Below are positions 33,867-41,395 of a stretch of 64,000 nt of DNA, in pieces. Position numbers and translations under genes: made by a program. A model generated the notes under the pieces. That model made no database searches. It was given only the letters and a program-made list of their open reading frames with translations, and was not told the origin of the DNA. The first letter of the stretch is position 1; every line of letters begins with the position of its first letter. Source of the stretch: Caulobacter sp. 602-2 (GTDB lineage: Bacteria; Pseudomonadota; Alphaproteobacteria; Caulobacterales; Caulobacteraceae); NCBI RefSeq assembly GCF_011043625.1, contig NZ_JAAKGT010000002.1, positions 558,001-622,000 of the forward strand, given 5' to 3'.

Positions 33867-36311
33867 ATGCGCCGCCTCGCGCCGCGCCTGCTTGTCTGCG
33901 CCTGCCTGTTGGCCGGCGCCGTCCAGGCCCGCCCCTTCACCATCGACGACCTGCTCGATCGCCAGCGCCTCGGACCCGTGACGCTGTCGCCGTCCGGACG
34001 CTGGCTGGTCATGCAGTCGACCGCCCCCTACCAGACCATCGCGCGCTACGAGCTTGCGGAGTTCGCCGACCGCACGATCAGCCGCCTCGACGTGGTCGAG
34101 ACCCCCAACGGCCGGCCTCGCCGCCTGTTTCCCGACGATGGCTACGGATATCTCGCCGGCCCCTACTCGCCGTCGGGCGAGATGATGGCCGTCACCCGGG
34201 TGCGCGGCAAAGACCAGGAGCTCGGCTTCGTCACCCTGGCCACGGGGGCCGCGACCTGGACGGGCCTTGCGCCGCTCGACAACCTCTTCGGCGCGACGGT
34301 GCAATGGATCGACGAGACCACGGTCGCGGCCATCGCCCGCGATCCCGACCAGCTCGGCTTCGCGCCCAACTACGGCTGGCAGCTGCGCGAGCGGCTGAAG
34401 ATGCAATGGGCGCGGGCCGCCAGCGGCCAGGGCAGCCTGGCGGCCGTGGGCAGCGGGCGCTACCTGGGCGTCGGGGCCTCGCCGCCGGCCCGCCGGGTGG
34501 TTCGGATCGATGTCGCGTCGGGCGCCCACGAGCCTCTGCTCGTGGCCGACGCCTTCGACCTGCAGCTCTCGCCCGACCATCGGCGCCTGGCCGTGCTGCT
34601 GGCGGCCGAGGCCATGCAGCCCGATCCCACGCCGCCGGCCGGCCAGGCCGAGCCGTTCCGGCGCCATCGGCTCGCCGTCATCGAGTTGACCGACGGCGGC
34701 GCCTGGTGGCCGCTGCCCCGTCACGAGGCGGCCCTCGACCTTTTGTCCTGGTCGTCCGACAGCCAAAGCTTGCTGGTGTTCGCCAAGGCCGATCCGGCCG
34801 ACTGGGGCGCGGCGGCCTACTGGCGGATCGAGCCTGGGCCCAGACGCGCTCGCGCCATCGAGACGCCGGGACTGTCGAGCGCGGTCGGGGCCAATATCCA
34901 CGGCATGCGCATCGCCCACGGCCAATGGATCGGCCAGGATCCGATCATCCAGGCCAGCGCGACCGGCGCGGGGGCTTCAGGCCGGCGCGACTGGTATCGC
35001 CTCGCCGCCGCCGGCCCCGTTCGCCTGACCGGACAGCTGCCGACCGGAGCGCGGCTGGCGGCCGCCGACGACGAGGGGGCGGTCTTCACCGATGGAAGCA
35101 GCAGCTGGCGGGTCGCCCCGGACGGGGCCTTGATGGCCAGGCTGGACGGCGCGCCGGCGCTCAATCTTGGCGCCTCCGGCGGCGAGCGGATGATCGTCAA
35201 CGACAAGCCGCCGCCGGCCCGCCTGCTGCTGGGCAAGACCAGCGCCCACGACACGGTCGCGATCACAGGCCTGGAGGCGACCTCGCCTGGCCCGGGCGTG
35301 GCCATTCCCAAGGCCGAAACCCTGCTGGCGGCGAGCCGGCCGGACCTGGCCGTCAGCCGGCGCACAGACGCGCGCGGCGTGGACACGCTGCTATTGCGCA
35401 CGCCCGCGGGGCCGCCGCGCGTCGTGCTGACGCTCAACGGCCATCTGGCGGCCGTGGACCCGGCCCTGTCCCGCCCCATCCTTCACCCGGGTCCGGACGG
35501 ACGCCCGGTGACGAGCTGGCTCTATCTGCCGCCGCACCAGGCGGCCGGCGCGCCCGCGGCGCTGATCGTGGCCGCCTATCCCGGCCATGTCGGACCGTCC
35601 AGCGCCCAGGGCCTCTCGCCACCCAACGGCTATGAGTATCCCAATCCCCACCTGCTGGCGGGCGCGGGCTACGCGGTTCTCGTGCCGAGCCTGCCGCTCG
35701 ACCGGCGTCGCGAGCCGATCGAAGGCCAGGCCGAGGACATCCTGCGAGCCGTCGAGGCGGTGAAGGCGTCCGGCGCGCCGGTGGACACCGACAAGATGGC
35801 GCTGTGGGGCCATAGCTACGGCGCCTATGGGGTGCTGGCGGCGGCGACCCAGAGCCCGCGCTTCAAGGCGGTGATCGCAGCCGCCGCGTCCCCCGACCTG
35901 TTCGCCGCCTACGGGCGCGGAGCGCTTGGTCATGGCGTCACCGGCGGATCGGGCTGGGAGGTGAACAACGCCATGGGCTGGCTGGAGACCGGCCAGGCGC
36001 GGATGGGCGCGCCGCCCTGGAAGGACCCGGACAAATACCTCCGCAACAGCCCGATCCTGCGGGCCGACAGGATCACCGCCCCGGTGCTGATCATTACAGC
36101 CGACTTCGATGGCGACCCCATCGGGGGACGGGCGATGTTCAACAGCCTTTACCGCCAGCGCAAGGACGCCCTGCTCCTGACCTATCTGGCCGAGGGCCAC
36201 CAGATGGCGGTGAGCGCCAACCTGCGTGATCTCTACGCTCGCGCCCTGGCCTTCCTCGCCGATCAGCTGGCGCCCGCTCCCAAGGGCGCGGGCGCGACAG
36301 CCGCGCCCTGA
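33867..36311 (+). CDS. Lasso-peptide isopeptidase-like S9 (prolyl oligopeptidase) enzyme
   Basis: An 814-residue protein with signal peptide (LLVCACLLAGAVQA), a beta-propeller-like region to about residue 540 and an alpha/beta hydrolase domain. That domain has nucleophile Ser650 in WGHSYGAYG, acid in TADFDGDPIGG and His in AEGHQMAV. Isopeptidases of this family (AtxE-like) open the macrolactam ring of a cognate lasso peptide after uptake. Assignment is by family plus its place between the TonB receptor and the lasso B/C genes. Its last 49 bases overlap the convergent cyclase gene. Confidence 0.87.
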   Translation: MRRLAPRLLVCACLLAGAVQARPFTIDDLLDRQRLGPVTLSPSGRWLVMQSTAPYQTIARYELAEFADRTISRLDVVETPNGRPRRLFPDDGYGYLAGPYSPSGEMMAVTRVRGKDQELGFVTLATGAATWTGLAPLDNLFGATVQWIDETTVAAIARDPDQLGFAPNYGWQLRERLKMQWARAASGQGSLAAVGSGRYLGVGASPPARRVVRIDVASGAHEPLLVADAFDLQLSPDHRRLAVLLAAEAMQPDPTPPAGQAEPFRRHRLAVIELTDGGAWWPLPRHEAALDLLSWSSDSQSLLVFAKADPADWGAAAYWRIEPGPRRARAIETPGLSSAVGANIHGMRIAHGQWIGQDPIIQASATGAGASGRRDWYRLAAAGPVRLTGQLPTGARLAAADDEGAVFTDGSSSWRVAPDGALMARLDGAPALNLGASGGERMIVNDKPPPARLLLGKTSAHDTVAITGLEATSPGPGVAIPKAETLLAASRPDLAVSRRTDARGVDTLLLRTPAGPPRVVLTLNGHLAAVDPALSRPILHPGPDGRPVTSWLYLPPHQAAGAPAALIVAAYPGHVGPSSAQGLSPPNGYEYPNPHLLAGAGYAVLVPSLPLDRRREPIEGQAEDILRAVEAVKASGAPVDTDKMALWGHSYGAYGVLAAATQSPRFKAVIAAAASPDLFAAYGRGALGHGVTGGSGWEVNNAMGWLETGQARMGAPPWKDPDKYLRNSPILRADRITAPVLIITADFDGDPIGGRAMFNSLYRQRKDALLLTYLAEGHQMAVSANLRDLYARALAFLADQLAPAPKGAGATAAP

Positions 36312-38065
36312 CCCTCGCCGGCCAGCCGCGCCGCCCACGTCCGAACCCACGCCTCGACCACGACGGCGCGCATGATCTCGCCGGTGTGATCGCGCCAGAT
36401 CAGTTCGTCGGGCTCGAGCATCGGCGCCAGGCGGGCAGGGTCGACAAGGCCCTGCTCGACCAGCCGGCCTTGCAGCAACCAGGGGCGCAGCAGGTCCGCG
36501 CTCGCGGCCAGGCTGCGGGCGAAGACGGCGGTGACGTCGCCCTTGCCGCGGCGCGTCCGCAGCGCGGCGGGCAGCATGTCGGCGAAGGCCGCCCGCGCCA
36601 GCGGGCGGTCATGGTCGCCGATCGCCAGCAGGGAGGCCGGCAGGGAGAGGCACAGCTCGACCAGGGGCTGGCTGAGCAGCGGGTTGACCACCTCGGCGAC
36701 ATCGCCGCGGCGACTATCGCCCTGCATCATCAGCGTGTTGACCAGGGCCCGGATCTGAACGCGCTTGGCCCCGCCGACGCCCTTGAGGTCGGCAAGCCAG
36801 GGATGGGCCGTTCGCGCGGTGCGACGCGTCAGATAGCGCGGCGCTGCAAGACCCGGCGGGCGGCGTCCTCGCGGACCGAAGGCCTCGATGAGCACCAGGC
36901 CGACATTGCTGCGCAGCCGCTGGGCCAGGACGCCGAGCCCCCTGGCTCGCCCGACGAGGCAGGCCCCGCCGCCGACCAGGTCTCGCGCCAGCGCCGCTTC
37001 CGGCATCTGGTAGAACACCACGTCGCCGCCGTGGCCGGTGAACAGGGCGTCGGCCTGCAGGGCCGAGAGCCGCCCGGCCATGTCCCGGTCGTACTCGGCG
37101 TCCTGGGCGCTGAACGGCGGTCGCAGAGCCTGACCACGCAACTCGAAATCAGCCGGATCGAAGCGCAGATCGCCCCGCGCCACGGAGGTCAGGGGCTGGC
37201 CGATGCGGTCGGCGACGGCCCGCGCATAATCGCGCTCGTCGCCCGCCGCGTGCGGCCAATGGAGGTTGGTCAGGGCCGCGATCGGGGCCTTTGCACGCGC
37301 CAGGTGCAGGGCCACGAGCGAAGAGTCGAAACCGCCGGAGACCTCGGCGACGATCGCCCGCCGCCCCACGGCCAGGGTCCTGACGCATCCGTCGACGCAG
37401 CGCGCGAGCCGCTCCTGAGCCTCCTCGACGTCGACGCCGCCCGATCGCCACGCGTGGTCTCCAGGCGTCCAGACCGCGCGGCGGCCGCCGTCCGCGCACG
37501 ACCACAGCTGGCCTGCCCCGACCTGCCGGATCCCCGTCAGACAGGGCTGGGCGCTGATCAGGGCGATGTCGGCCAGGAGATCGCCCACCCGCTCCCAGTC
37601 GATCGCCAGGCCAGGCGGGGCGGCTGGCCCGCAAACAGGCGGATCGTCCCCGACCAGGGTGACGGGTCCGACCGACCAGGTCACGCATTCGAGGCCGCCG
37701 AGCGGATCACGAAACACCGTCGGCGCTCGGTCGCGCGCCGTGAACAGGGCGACATAGGCTCCCCAGGCGCAGCGCGACAGAAGCGTCGCGCCATCGCCCG
37801 CCTCCAGGCCCGACAACAGCGAGAGGTCGAAGGCCGCGGGTTGTCCGGCCAGGCTCGCCTCGGTGTCGTGCAGGCGGCCCACGGCGACCCCGCATTGTCC
37901 CGGCAGGGCCTGTACCGGCGGCGGGCGAGCGCCCCGCACGAGCGCCAGGAGGCAGAACGCCTCATAGGCCACCCGCCAGCCATCGGCCAGCAGGGCGTCC
38001 TTGAGCGTCCCGGCCAGATCGCCCGGTTGGCCGGGCGGCCAGTTGAGGACGAGGTAGCCGCGCAT
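36263..38065 (-). CDS. Lasso cyclase, asparagine-synthetase-like (C protein)
   Basis: A 600-residue homologue of class B asparagine synthetase. The N-terminal glutaminase-like domain lacks an N-terminal Cys (it begins MRGYLVL), as in lasso cyclases. The synthetase domain has the PP-loop SGGFDSS at residues 243-249 and later SRRGDVAEVVNPLLSQPLV. It adenylates the Glu9 side chain of the cleaved core and joins it to the core N-terminus. The start ATG directly abuts the stop of the B gene (TAGATG). The 3' end overlaps the isopeptidase gene by 49 bases in convergent orientation. Confidence 0.92.
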   Translation of the reverse strand: MRGYLVLNWPPGQPGDLAGTLKDALLADGWRVAYEAFCLLALVRGARPPPVQALPGQCGVAVGRLHDTEASLAGQPAAFDLSLLSGLEAGDGATLLSRCAWGAYVALFTARDRAPTVFRDPLGGLECVTWSVGPVTLVGDDPPVCGPAAPPGLAIDWERVGDLLADIALISAQPCLTGIRQVGAGQLWSCADGGRRAVWTPGDHAWRSGGVDVEEAQERLARCVDGCVRTLAVGRRAIVAEVSGGFDSSLVALHLARAKAPIAALTNLHWPHAAGDERDYARAVADRIGQPLTSVARGDLRFDPADFELRGQALRPPFSAQDAEYDRDMAGRLSALQADALFTGHGGDVVFYQMPEAALARDLVGGGACLVGRARGLGVLAQRLRSNVGLVLIEAFGPRGRRPPGLAAPRYLTRRTARTAHPWLADLKGVGGAKRVQIRALVNTLMMQGDSRRGDVAEVVNPLLSQPLVELCLSLPASLLAIGDHDRPLARAAFADMLPAALRTRRGKGDVTAVFARSLAASADLLRPWLLQGRLVEQGLVDPARLAPMLEPDELIWRDHTGEIMRAVVVEAWVRTWAARLAGEGQGAAVAPAPLGAGAS

Positions 38066-38740
38066 CTAGACCACCATCAGCGGCGTATAGGCCGCCAAGC
38101 GCTCATGGTCGTCGTCGAGGGCGACATCGCCCGCCTGCAGCCAGCAGTGCGCGGCGAAGGGCCAGGTGCGCACCCCGATCACCCAGTCGGCGTCGAGCCC
38201 CAGGCTGCGCAGATAGATCAGCATCATGTAGCTGCGTTGCAGGCAGGCCCCGCCGAACGGCGCCCAGGGCCGCAGGGCCGCATACGCGACGCACGCGGCT
38301 TCGAGCCGGCCGGGCGGAGACGGCGCAGGCCGGCGACGACGCCGGGCGCGCTCGAGCAATCCCCCCAGGGGCAGCAGCCGAAAGTCGCGCTCGGCGGCCA
38401 GGCCCGCGCCGACAAGGCGCAAGGCCGCGCGGCCGCCCGGCCAGAAGGGCCCGGCCCATAGATCGATGCTGCGACGGGGAAGCCTCGGCGGCGCGCGGCG
38501 AGGCTCGTCGCCTTGGCCGATCATGCCGGCGGCTTGCAGTTGCGGCGCGATCTCGTCGTGGACGGCGCGGACGACGCCGCCGGCGTCGGTTGAGAAAAGG
38601 CCGGCGGCGGCGGCGAGGCAGTAGTAGGCGTCCGCGCCCTCGTCGAGCAGGACGACGTCGTCGTCGATGGCGACGCCATGCACGCCGGCCGCCAGCGGCG
38701 CGGCGCGCCCGGATCGCGCCAGGGACGCCGACGCCGGCAC
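38066..38740 (-). CDS. Lasso leader peptidase, B protein with fused RRE
   Basis: 224 residues. The N-terminal PqqD-like RiPP-recognition element (about 10-85, DDDVVLLDEGADAYYCLAAAA) binds the leader. The C-terminal transglutaminase-like cysteine protease has Cys166 (FGGACLQRSYMML), His198 (WPFAAHCWLQAG) and Asp (VALDDDHE). It cleaves the leader before the core N-terminus. In this architecture B1 and B2 are fused, as in other proteobacterial lasso loci. The GTG start follows the precursor-1 stop after one base and the C gene abuts its stop, so A1, B and C are coupled. Confidence 0.92.
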   Translation of the reverse strand: MPASASLARSGRAAPLAAGVHGVAIDDDVVLLDEGADAYYCLAAAAGLFSTDAGGVVRAVHDEIAPQLQAAGMIGQGDEPRRAPPRLPRRSIDLWAGPFWPGGRAALRLVGAGLAAERDFRLLPLGGLLERARRRRRPAPSPPGRLEAACVAYAALRPWAPFGGACLQRSYMMLIYLRSLGLDADWVIGVRTWPFAAHCWLQAGDVALDDDHERLAAYTPLMVV

Positions 38741-38741
38741 G

Positions 38742-38867
38742 TCAGGCCGCCAGCTTGAAGTAGAGGGTCGGATTGAGCGGCTCGAGGAAGGTGCCCAAGA
38801 GGCAGGCTCGGGTCAGGCGCTTGGCGCTGCCCAGCTTGATGCAGCGCGGGGTCATGTTGGGGTTCAT
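38742..38867 (-). CDS. Lasso-peptide precursor 1
   Basis: A 41-residue precursor too short for default gene finders. The leader ends LGSAKRLTR, with the conserved Thr at position -2. The core would begin with Ala and form a nine-residue ring ACLLGTFLE closed on Glu9, followed by a 12-residue tail PLNPTLYFKLAA. An N-terminal Ala or Ser with a nine-residue Glu ring is known from caulonodin-type peptides. SD GGAG lies 7 bases before the ATG. The Cys2 in the ring and Cys9 in the leader are odd for this class. Confidence 0.82.
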   Translation of the reverse strand: MNPNMTPRCIKLGSAKRLTRACLLGTFLEPLNPTLYFKLAA

Positions 38868-38898
38868 CGTCAGTCTCCGGATGGGAAAGCTGCCAAGA

Positions 38899-38923
38899 CC
38901 GGCCCCGCTGAACGCGGGGCCGG
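38899..38923 (-). terminator. Hairpin between precursor 2 and precursor 1 (attenuator or processing site)
   Basis: A perfect 10-bp stem CCGGCCCCGC / GCGGGGCCGG with a TGAAC loop. On the transcribed strand it is not followed by a clear T-tract, so partial termination or 3'-end stabilisation is more likely than full stop. It would make precursor 2 more abundant than the downstream A1-B-C message. Confidence 0.5.
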
Positions 38924-38931
38924 CAGCCGTT

Positions 38932-39048
38932 TCAGGTCCCCGGCAGGTAGAGGACCATCGAGAAGGGCTCGTTGATCGAGCCGCGGTCGATGGACTGGGT
39001 CAGGCGCTTGGCCGAGCCCAGCCGCCGCAGCAGAGTCTTGCGGATCAT
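38932..39048 (-). CDS. Lasso-peptide precursor 2
   Basis: A 38-residue precursor with leader ending LGSAKRLTQ. The core is SIDRGSINEPFSMVLYLPGT: Ser1, a nine-residue ring closed on Glu9 and an 11-residue tail with bulky Met, Tyr and Leu that could act as plugs. SD AGGA lies upstream. The gene is preceded at 62 bases by the GATAT-N7-ATATC operator (39110-39126). Confidence 0.85.
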   Translation of the reverse strand: MIRKTLLRRLGSAKRLTQSIDRGSINEPFSMVLYLPGT

Positions 39049-39109
39049 GGGATGCGTCCTGGTTGAAGCCGCGGGGTCGCGGCCTGTTCAGCGGGCGCTC
39101 GGCCGGTTC

Positions 39110-39126
39110 GATATTCAAATGATATC
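39110..39126 (-). promoter_or_regulatory. GATAT-N7-ATATC operator, copy 1 (upstream of precursor 2)
   Basis: Inverted repeat GATAT-TCAAATG-ATATC. The same 17 bases occur upstream of precursor 3 at nearly the same distance from the start codon (62 and 65 bases). Flanks are also conserved: TTC before it, and after it a further partial half-site (TTCGAT). It is the probable binding site of the GntR-type regulator at 39423, or a promoter core. Confidence 0.7.
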
Positions 39127-39179
39127 TGTTCGATTTTCGCGGGGCCGACTGGGCGCCGCCCGGCGATCGCCCGGCCATG

Positions 39180-39213
39180 AAAAAAGCCGGCGCCGGACAG
39201 GCCGGCGCCGGCT
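39180..39213 (-). terminator. Rho-independent terminator after precursor 3
   Basis: On the minus strand, a GC stem GCCGGCGCC...GGCGCCGGC followed by six T (plus-strand AAAAAA at 39180-39185). It separates precursor 3 as its own transcript from the precursor 2-1-B-C unit. Confidence 0.85.
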
Positions 39214-39236
39214 CATAGTCGACCGCGAAGCCGCGG

Positions 39237-39353
39237 TCAGGTGCCGGGGATGTAGTAGGCCGGGTTCAGCGGCTCCTGGACCGAGCCCTTGTCCGACGAC
39301 TGGGTCAGGCGCTTGGCCGACCCGAACCGCAGCAGGGTGATCTTGCTGGTCAT
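39237..39353 (-). CDS. Lasso-peptide precursor 3
   Basis: A 38-residue precursor with leader ending FGSAKRLTQ. The core is SSDKGSVQEPLNPAYYIPGT: Ser1, Glu9 ring and an 11-residue tail with two Tyr. It shares the EPLNP ring/tail junction with precursor 1 and the C-terminal PGT with precursor 2. SD AGGAGG lies 6 bases before the ATG, the best of the three. It has its own operator (39418-39434) and its own terminator (39180-39213). Confidence 0.85.
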   Translation of the reverse strand: MTSKITLLRFGSAKRLTQSSDKGSVQEPLNPAYYIPGT

Positions 39354-39417
39354 GACGTGCCTCCTGGCAGATGCGTCGCCTCGTTGGCGGCCTCTCAAGC
39401 CAGCGCCCCGGCCCTTC

Positions 39418-39434
39418 GATATTCAAATGATATC
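39418..39434 (-). promoter_or_regulatory. GATAT-N7-ATATC operator, copy 2 (upstream of precursor 3, overlapping the gntR stop)
   Basis: The same 17 bases as copy 1, with a second GATAT half-site at 39440-39444. The stop codon of the GntR-type gene (complement of 39423-39425) lies inside it, so the regulator gene ends within its own putative operator. Confidence 0.7.
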
Positions 39435-40370
39435 CGGTCGATATTTCTCCGCGCCGTCGGCGAGCCGGACGATGGCGACCGAGGCGGCCATCCGACGGCG
39501 GTGATAGCGCCGGACCAGATCGCGCAGCTGCCGGGCCTCGCCGACTTCATAGGCCGCCACCAGGCCGAGCGCTTCTGACCGCCGGTCCGGGAACATCCGG
39601 GCCTCGATCGGCTGGAACGGGGCCAGTCGCTCGGCGCACCGCTGGTGCGCGCGCAACAGGACGAGGTCGTCGGCGCCCTGAACGAGCTCCACGAACAGGG
39701 CCTCGACGACCAATTCGGGCGTATGGCCGCCATCGGCCAGAGCCTCGACATAGCGCAGGGACTTGCTGCGGTGGTCGGGCCCGGCCGGGCCGGAGACGCC
39801 GCTTGGGGTCAGGTAGCGGAGGCGCAAGGCGTAGAGCTCGGCCAGGGTGCGTCCATCGAGGCGCGGGCGCGTGTAGGCTGGTCCGGTCTTTTCGACCAGA
39901 TCCTCCCCGGCAAGCCGCGACAGGGCCTCGCGCACCGGCGTAGGCGACAGGCGCAGTTCGGCGGCGATCAGATTGATCGGCAGCGGCGCGCCCGGCGCGT
40001 CGACGCCGCTTCGCAGGCGGCGCCGCAGAGCGTCGAGCGCTTGACCGAAGGCGTCGCGCGGCGGCGGCAAGGGACGATATTCTCCGTGGCCGGAGGACTG
40101 TGCGCGCAACGCCGCCCTGCGCGCAGGCTCATCGGCGCAAGCCCGCCGACGACGCCTTGTCGTGCGGCCGGACCCTTGGCGCGGACGGCTCCACCGGAAG
40201 CTCGGCGCTTGGCGCGTCGCTACGCGAACGAGACTGCCGCACGGTTCGTGCAGGATTTTCACACGCCCAAGGCGGTTTGTCGGCAACCCGACATTGGAAG
40301 AGCCGCCATTCGCCCGTGGAACCCCGTCAGACAGACGGTGGCCGGCGAAAAGACCGGACCGAGCCGTCAA
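39423..40370 (-). CDS. GntR-family (FadR-like) regulator of the lasso locus
   Basis: A GntR winged helix (FGQALDALRRRLRSGV, INLIAAELRLSPTPVREALSRLAGEDLVEK) is followed by an FCD-like helical effector domain (TPELVVEALFVELVQGADDLVLL, then EARMFPDRRSEALGLVAAYEV). The annotated frame has 315 residues, but the first 90 or so are basic and low complexity. An in-frame GTG at 40262 gives 279 residues and may be closer to the true start. It is transcribed toward the precursors and ends inside the second operator. A GntR regulator is not the usual partner of FecI-type lasso loci. Confidence 0.78.
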   Translation of the reverse strand: MTARSGLFAGHRLSDGVPRANGGSSNVGLPTNRLGRVKILHEPCGSLVRVATRQAPSFRWSRPRQGSGRTTRRRRRACADEPARRAALRAQSSGHGEYRPLPPPRDAFGQALDALRRRLRSGVDAPGAPLPINLIAAELRLSPTPVREALSRLAGEDLVEKTGPAYTRPRLDGRTLAELYALRLRYLTPSGVSGPAGPDHRSKSLRYVEALADGGHTPELVVEALFVELVQGADDLVLLRAHQRCAERLAPFQPIEARMFPDRRSEALGLVAAYEVGEARQLRDLVRRYHRRRMAASVAIVRLADGAEKYRPDII

Positions 40371-40443
40371 CTTTACGTTAGGTTGTGCATTCGGCGAACT
40401 AGTCTCGTGACCTTTCTCATCAGATAGAGCGTAGAGTAGAGCT

Positions 40444-40926
40444 TTGGTCGAGGCCGCATCCGACGACCTGGCGCGTCAGCGTCAGCTTTTGTCGACGATT
40501 CTGAAGCAGATCCGTGGACTGCGCCGAATGCGCGCGCCTGAGGTCGCCGCCAGGATGGGGCTCAAGCGTCGGACCTACTACAGTTTCGAGGCGGGCGAGG
40601 GCCCGCTCGACCTCGCCAAGATCTGGCGCTTCGCGGACGCGACCGACAGCGATCCGGTCGCCATCATGGACGCCTTGCAGCTGGGCGACCCCGACATCGC
40701 TCTGCGCGCGATGGACAACAAGGCCTCGTCGATCCTGCTGGGATCCTACAGGCGCTTCAACGACCGGGTCGGCGACCGGCTGACCACGATCACGCCCAAC
40801 ATCCTGATCGAGGCCTTCAAGCGCCCATTCGACAGTCTGGAGGAGCATCTGGACAAGCGGGATCAGAGCACGGAGCGCTGGCTCGAGGAGAACCTGCCCA
40901 AGATGATCCCGCCGGAGGAAGACTAG
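40444..40926 (+). CDS. XRE-like HTH protein with C-terminal helical domain
   Basis: 160 residues from a TTG start. An N-terminal HTH (ILKQIRGLRRMRAPEVAARMG, KRRTYYSFEAGEGPLDLAKIW) reaches about residue 75; a charged helical C-terminal part follows (ALRAMDNKASSILLGSYRRFN, DSLEEHLDKRD). It lies divergent from the GntR-type gene. Its last 110 bases overlap the convergent DUF6499-type frame at 40817-41197. It may regulate either side. Confidence 0.75.
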   Translation: MVEAASDDLARQRQLLSTILKQIRGLRRMRAPEVAARMGLKRRTYYSFEAGEGPLDLAKIWRFADATDSDPVAIMDALQLGDPDIALRAMDNKASSILLGSYRRFNDRVGDRLTTITPNILIEAFKRPFDSLEEHLDKRDQSTERWLEENLPKMIPPEED

Positions 40927-41197
40927 GGCGCGCGCCGCCCCTCACGGCGTCCGCTGCGCCCCAAGACCACAGCGCGGCGTCGATAGCGCTACGCTCGGGA
41001 TCGACGGGCGCGGCAAGGCCCCAACAGGGTCGAAGCAGCGTCGAGCCGCCGGCGGCCGCCCTGGCGTAGTCGGCGCGGTAGCCCGGGTTGCGCCGCAGGA
41101 ACTCCCAGGCCAGCTGCGTCAGATCACCGGCGTCGACCGCGGACGATGACAGGTCGCGGCCGACCGCGAGGCTGAGGGCGAGACTGGTCTTGGACAT
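40817..41197 (-). pseudogene. DUF6499-type protein, probably decayed or shortened
   Basis: From an ATG at 41197 the frame encodes 126 residues. The region GDLTQLAWEFLRRNPGYRADYARA and then CWGLAAPVDPERSAIDAALWSW matches the DUF6499 type of integrative-element proteins (A-W-E-x-x-R-R-N-P-x-Y, then WGL..P.DP). After about residue 85 the sequence turns low-complexity, and the end overlaps the convergent XRE-like gene by 110 bases. I treat it as a remnant, though a short functional protein is possible. Confidence 0.5.
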
Positions 41198-41395
41198 CGG
41201 AGAATTGAGACGCAGGTCGGGCCTTGCCGACAGGCTGACGCCGTCCCGCCGGCTTGGCCGAAATGCGTTGGCGCCCCGCCAAGGAGGCCTGTGCTGAGGC
41301 TTGGGAACAGTGTGCAGGTCTCCTGCACATACTGCCGTCGAAAGGCTCACAACTCGTGCAAAGGCTACGGTCGCCGCCAAACCATCCACAGCCTC

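Noticed and set aside
30671..34012. Very long minus-strand open frame (over 1,100 codons) opposite the TonB receptor
   Set aside because: Product of strong third-position GC bias on the complementary strand; Gly/Arg/Ala-rich with no domain, and the receptor is clearly the real gene.
36386..38461. Plus-strand frame opposite the lasso B and C genes
   Set aside because: Shadow of two well-supported genes; no start signal or domain.
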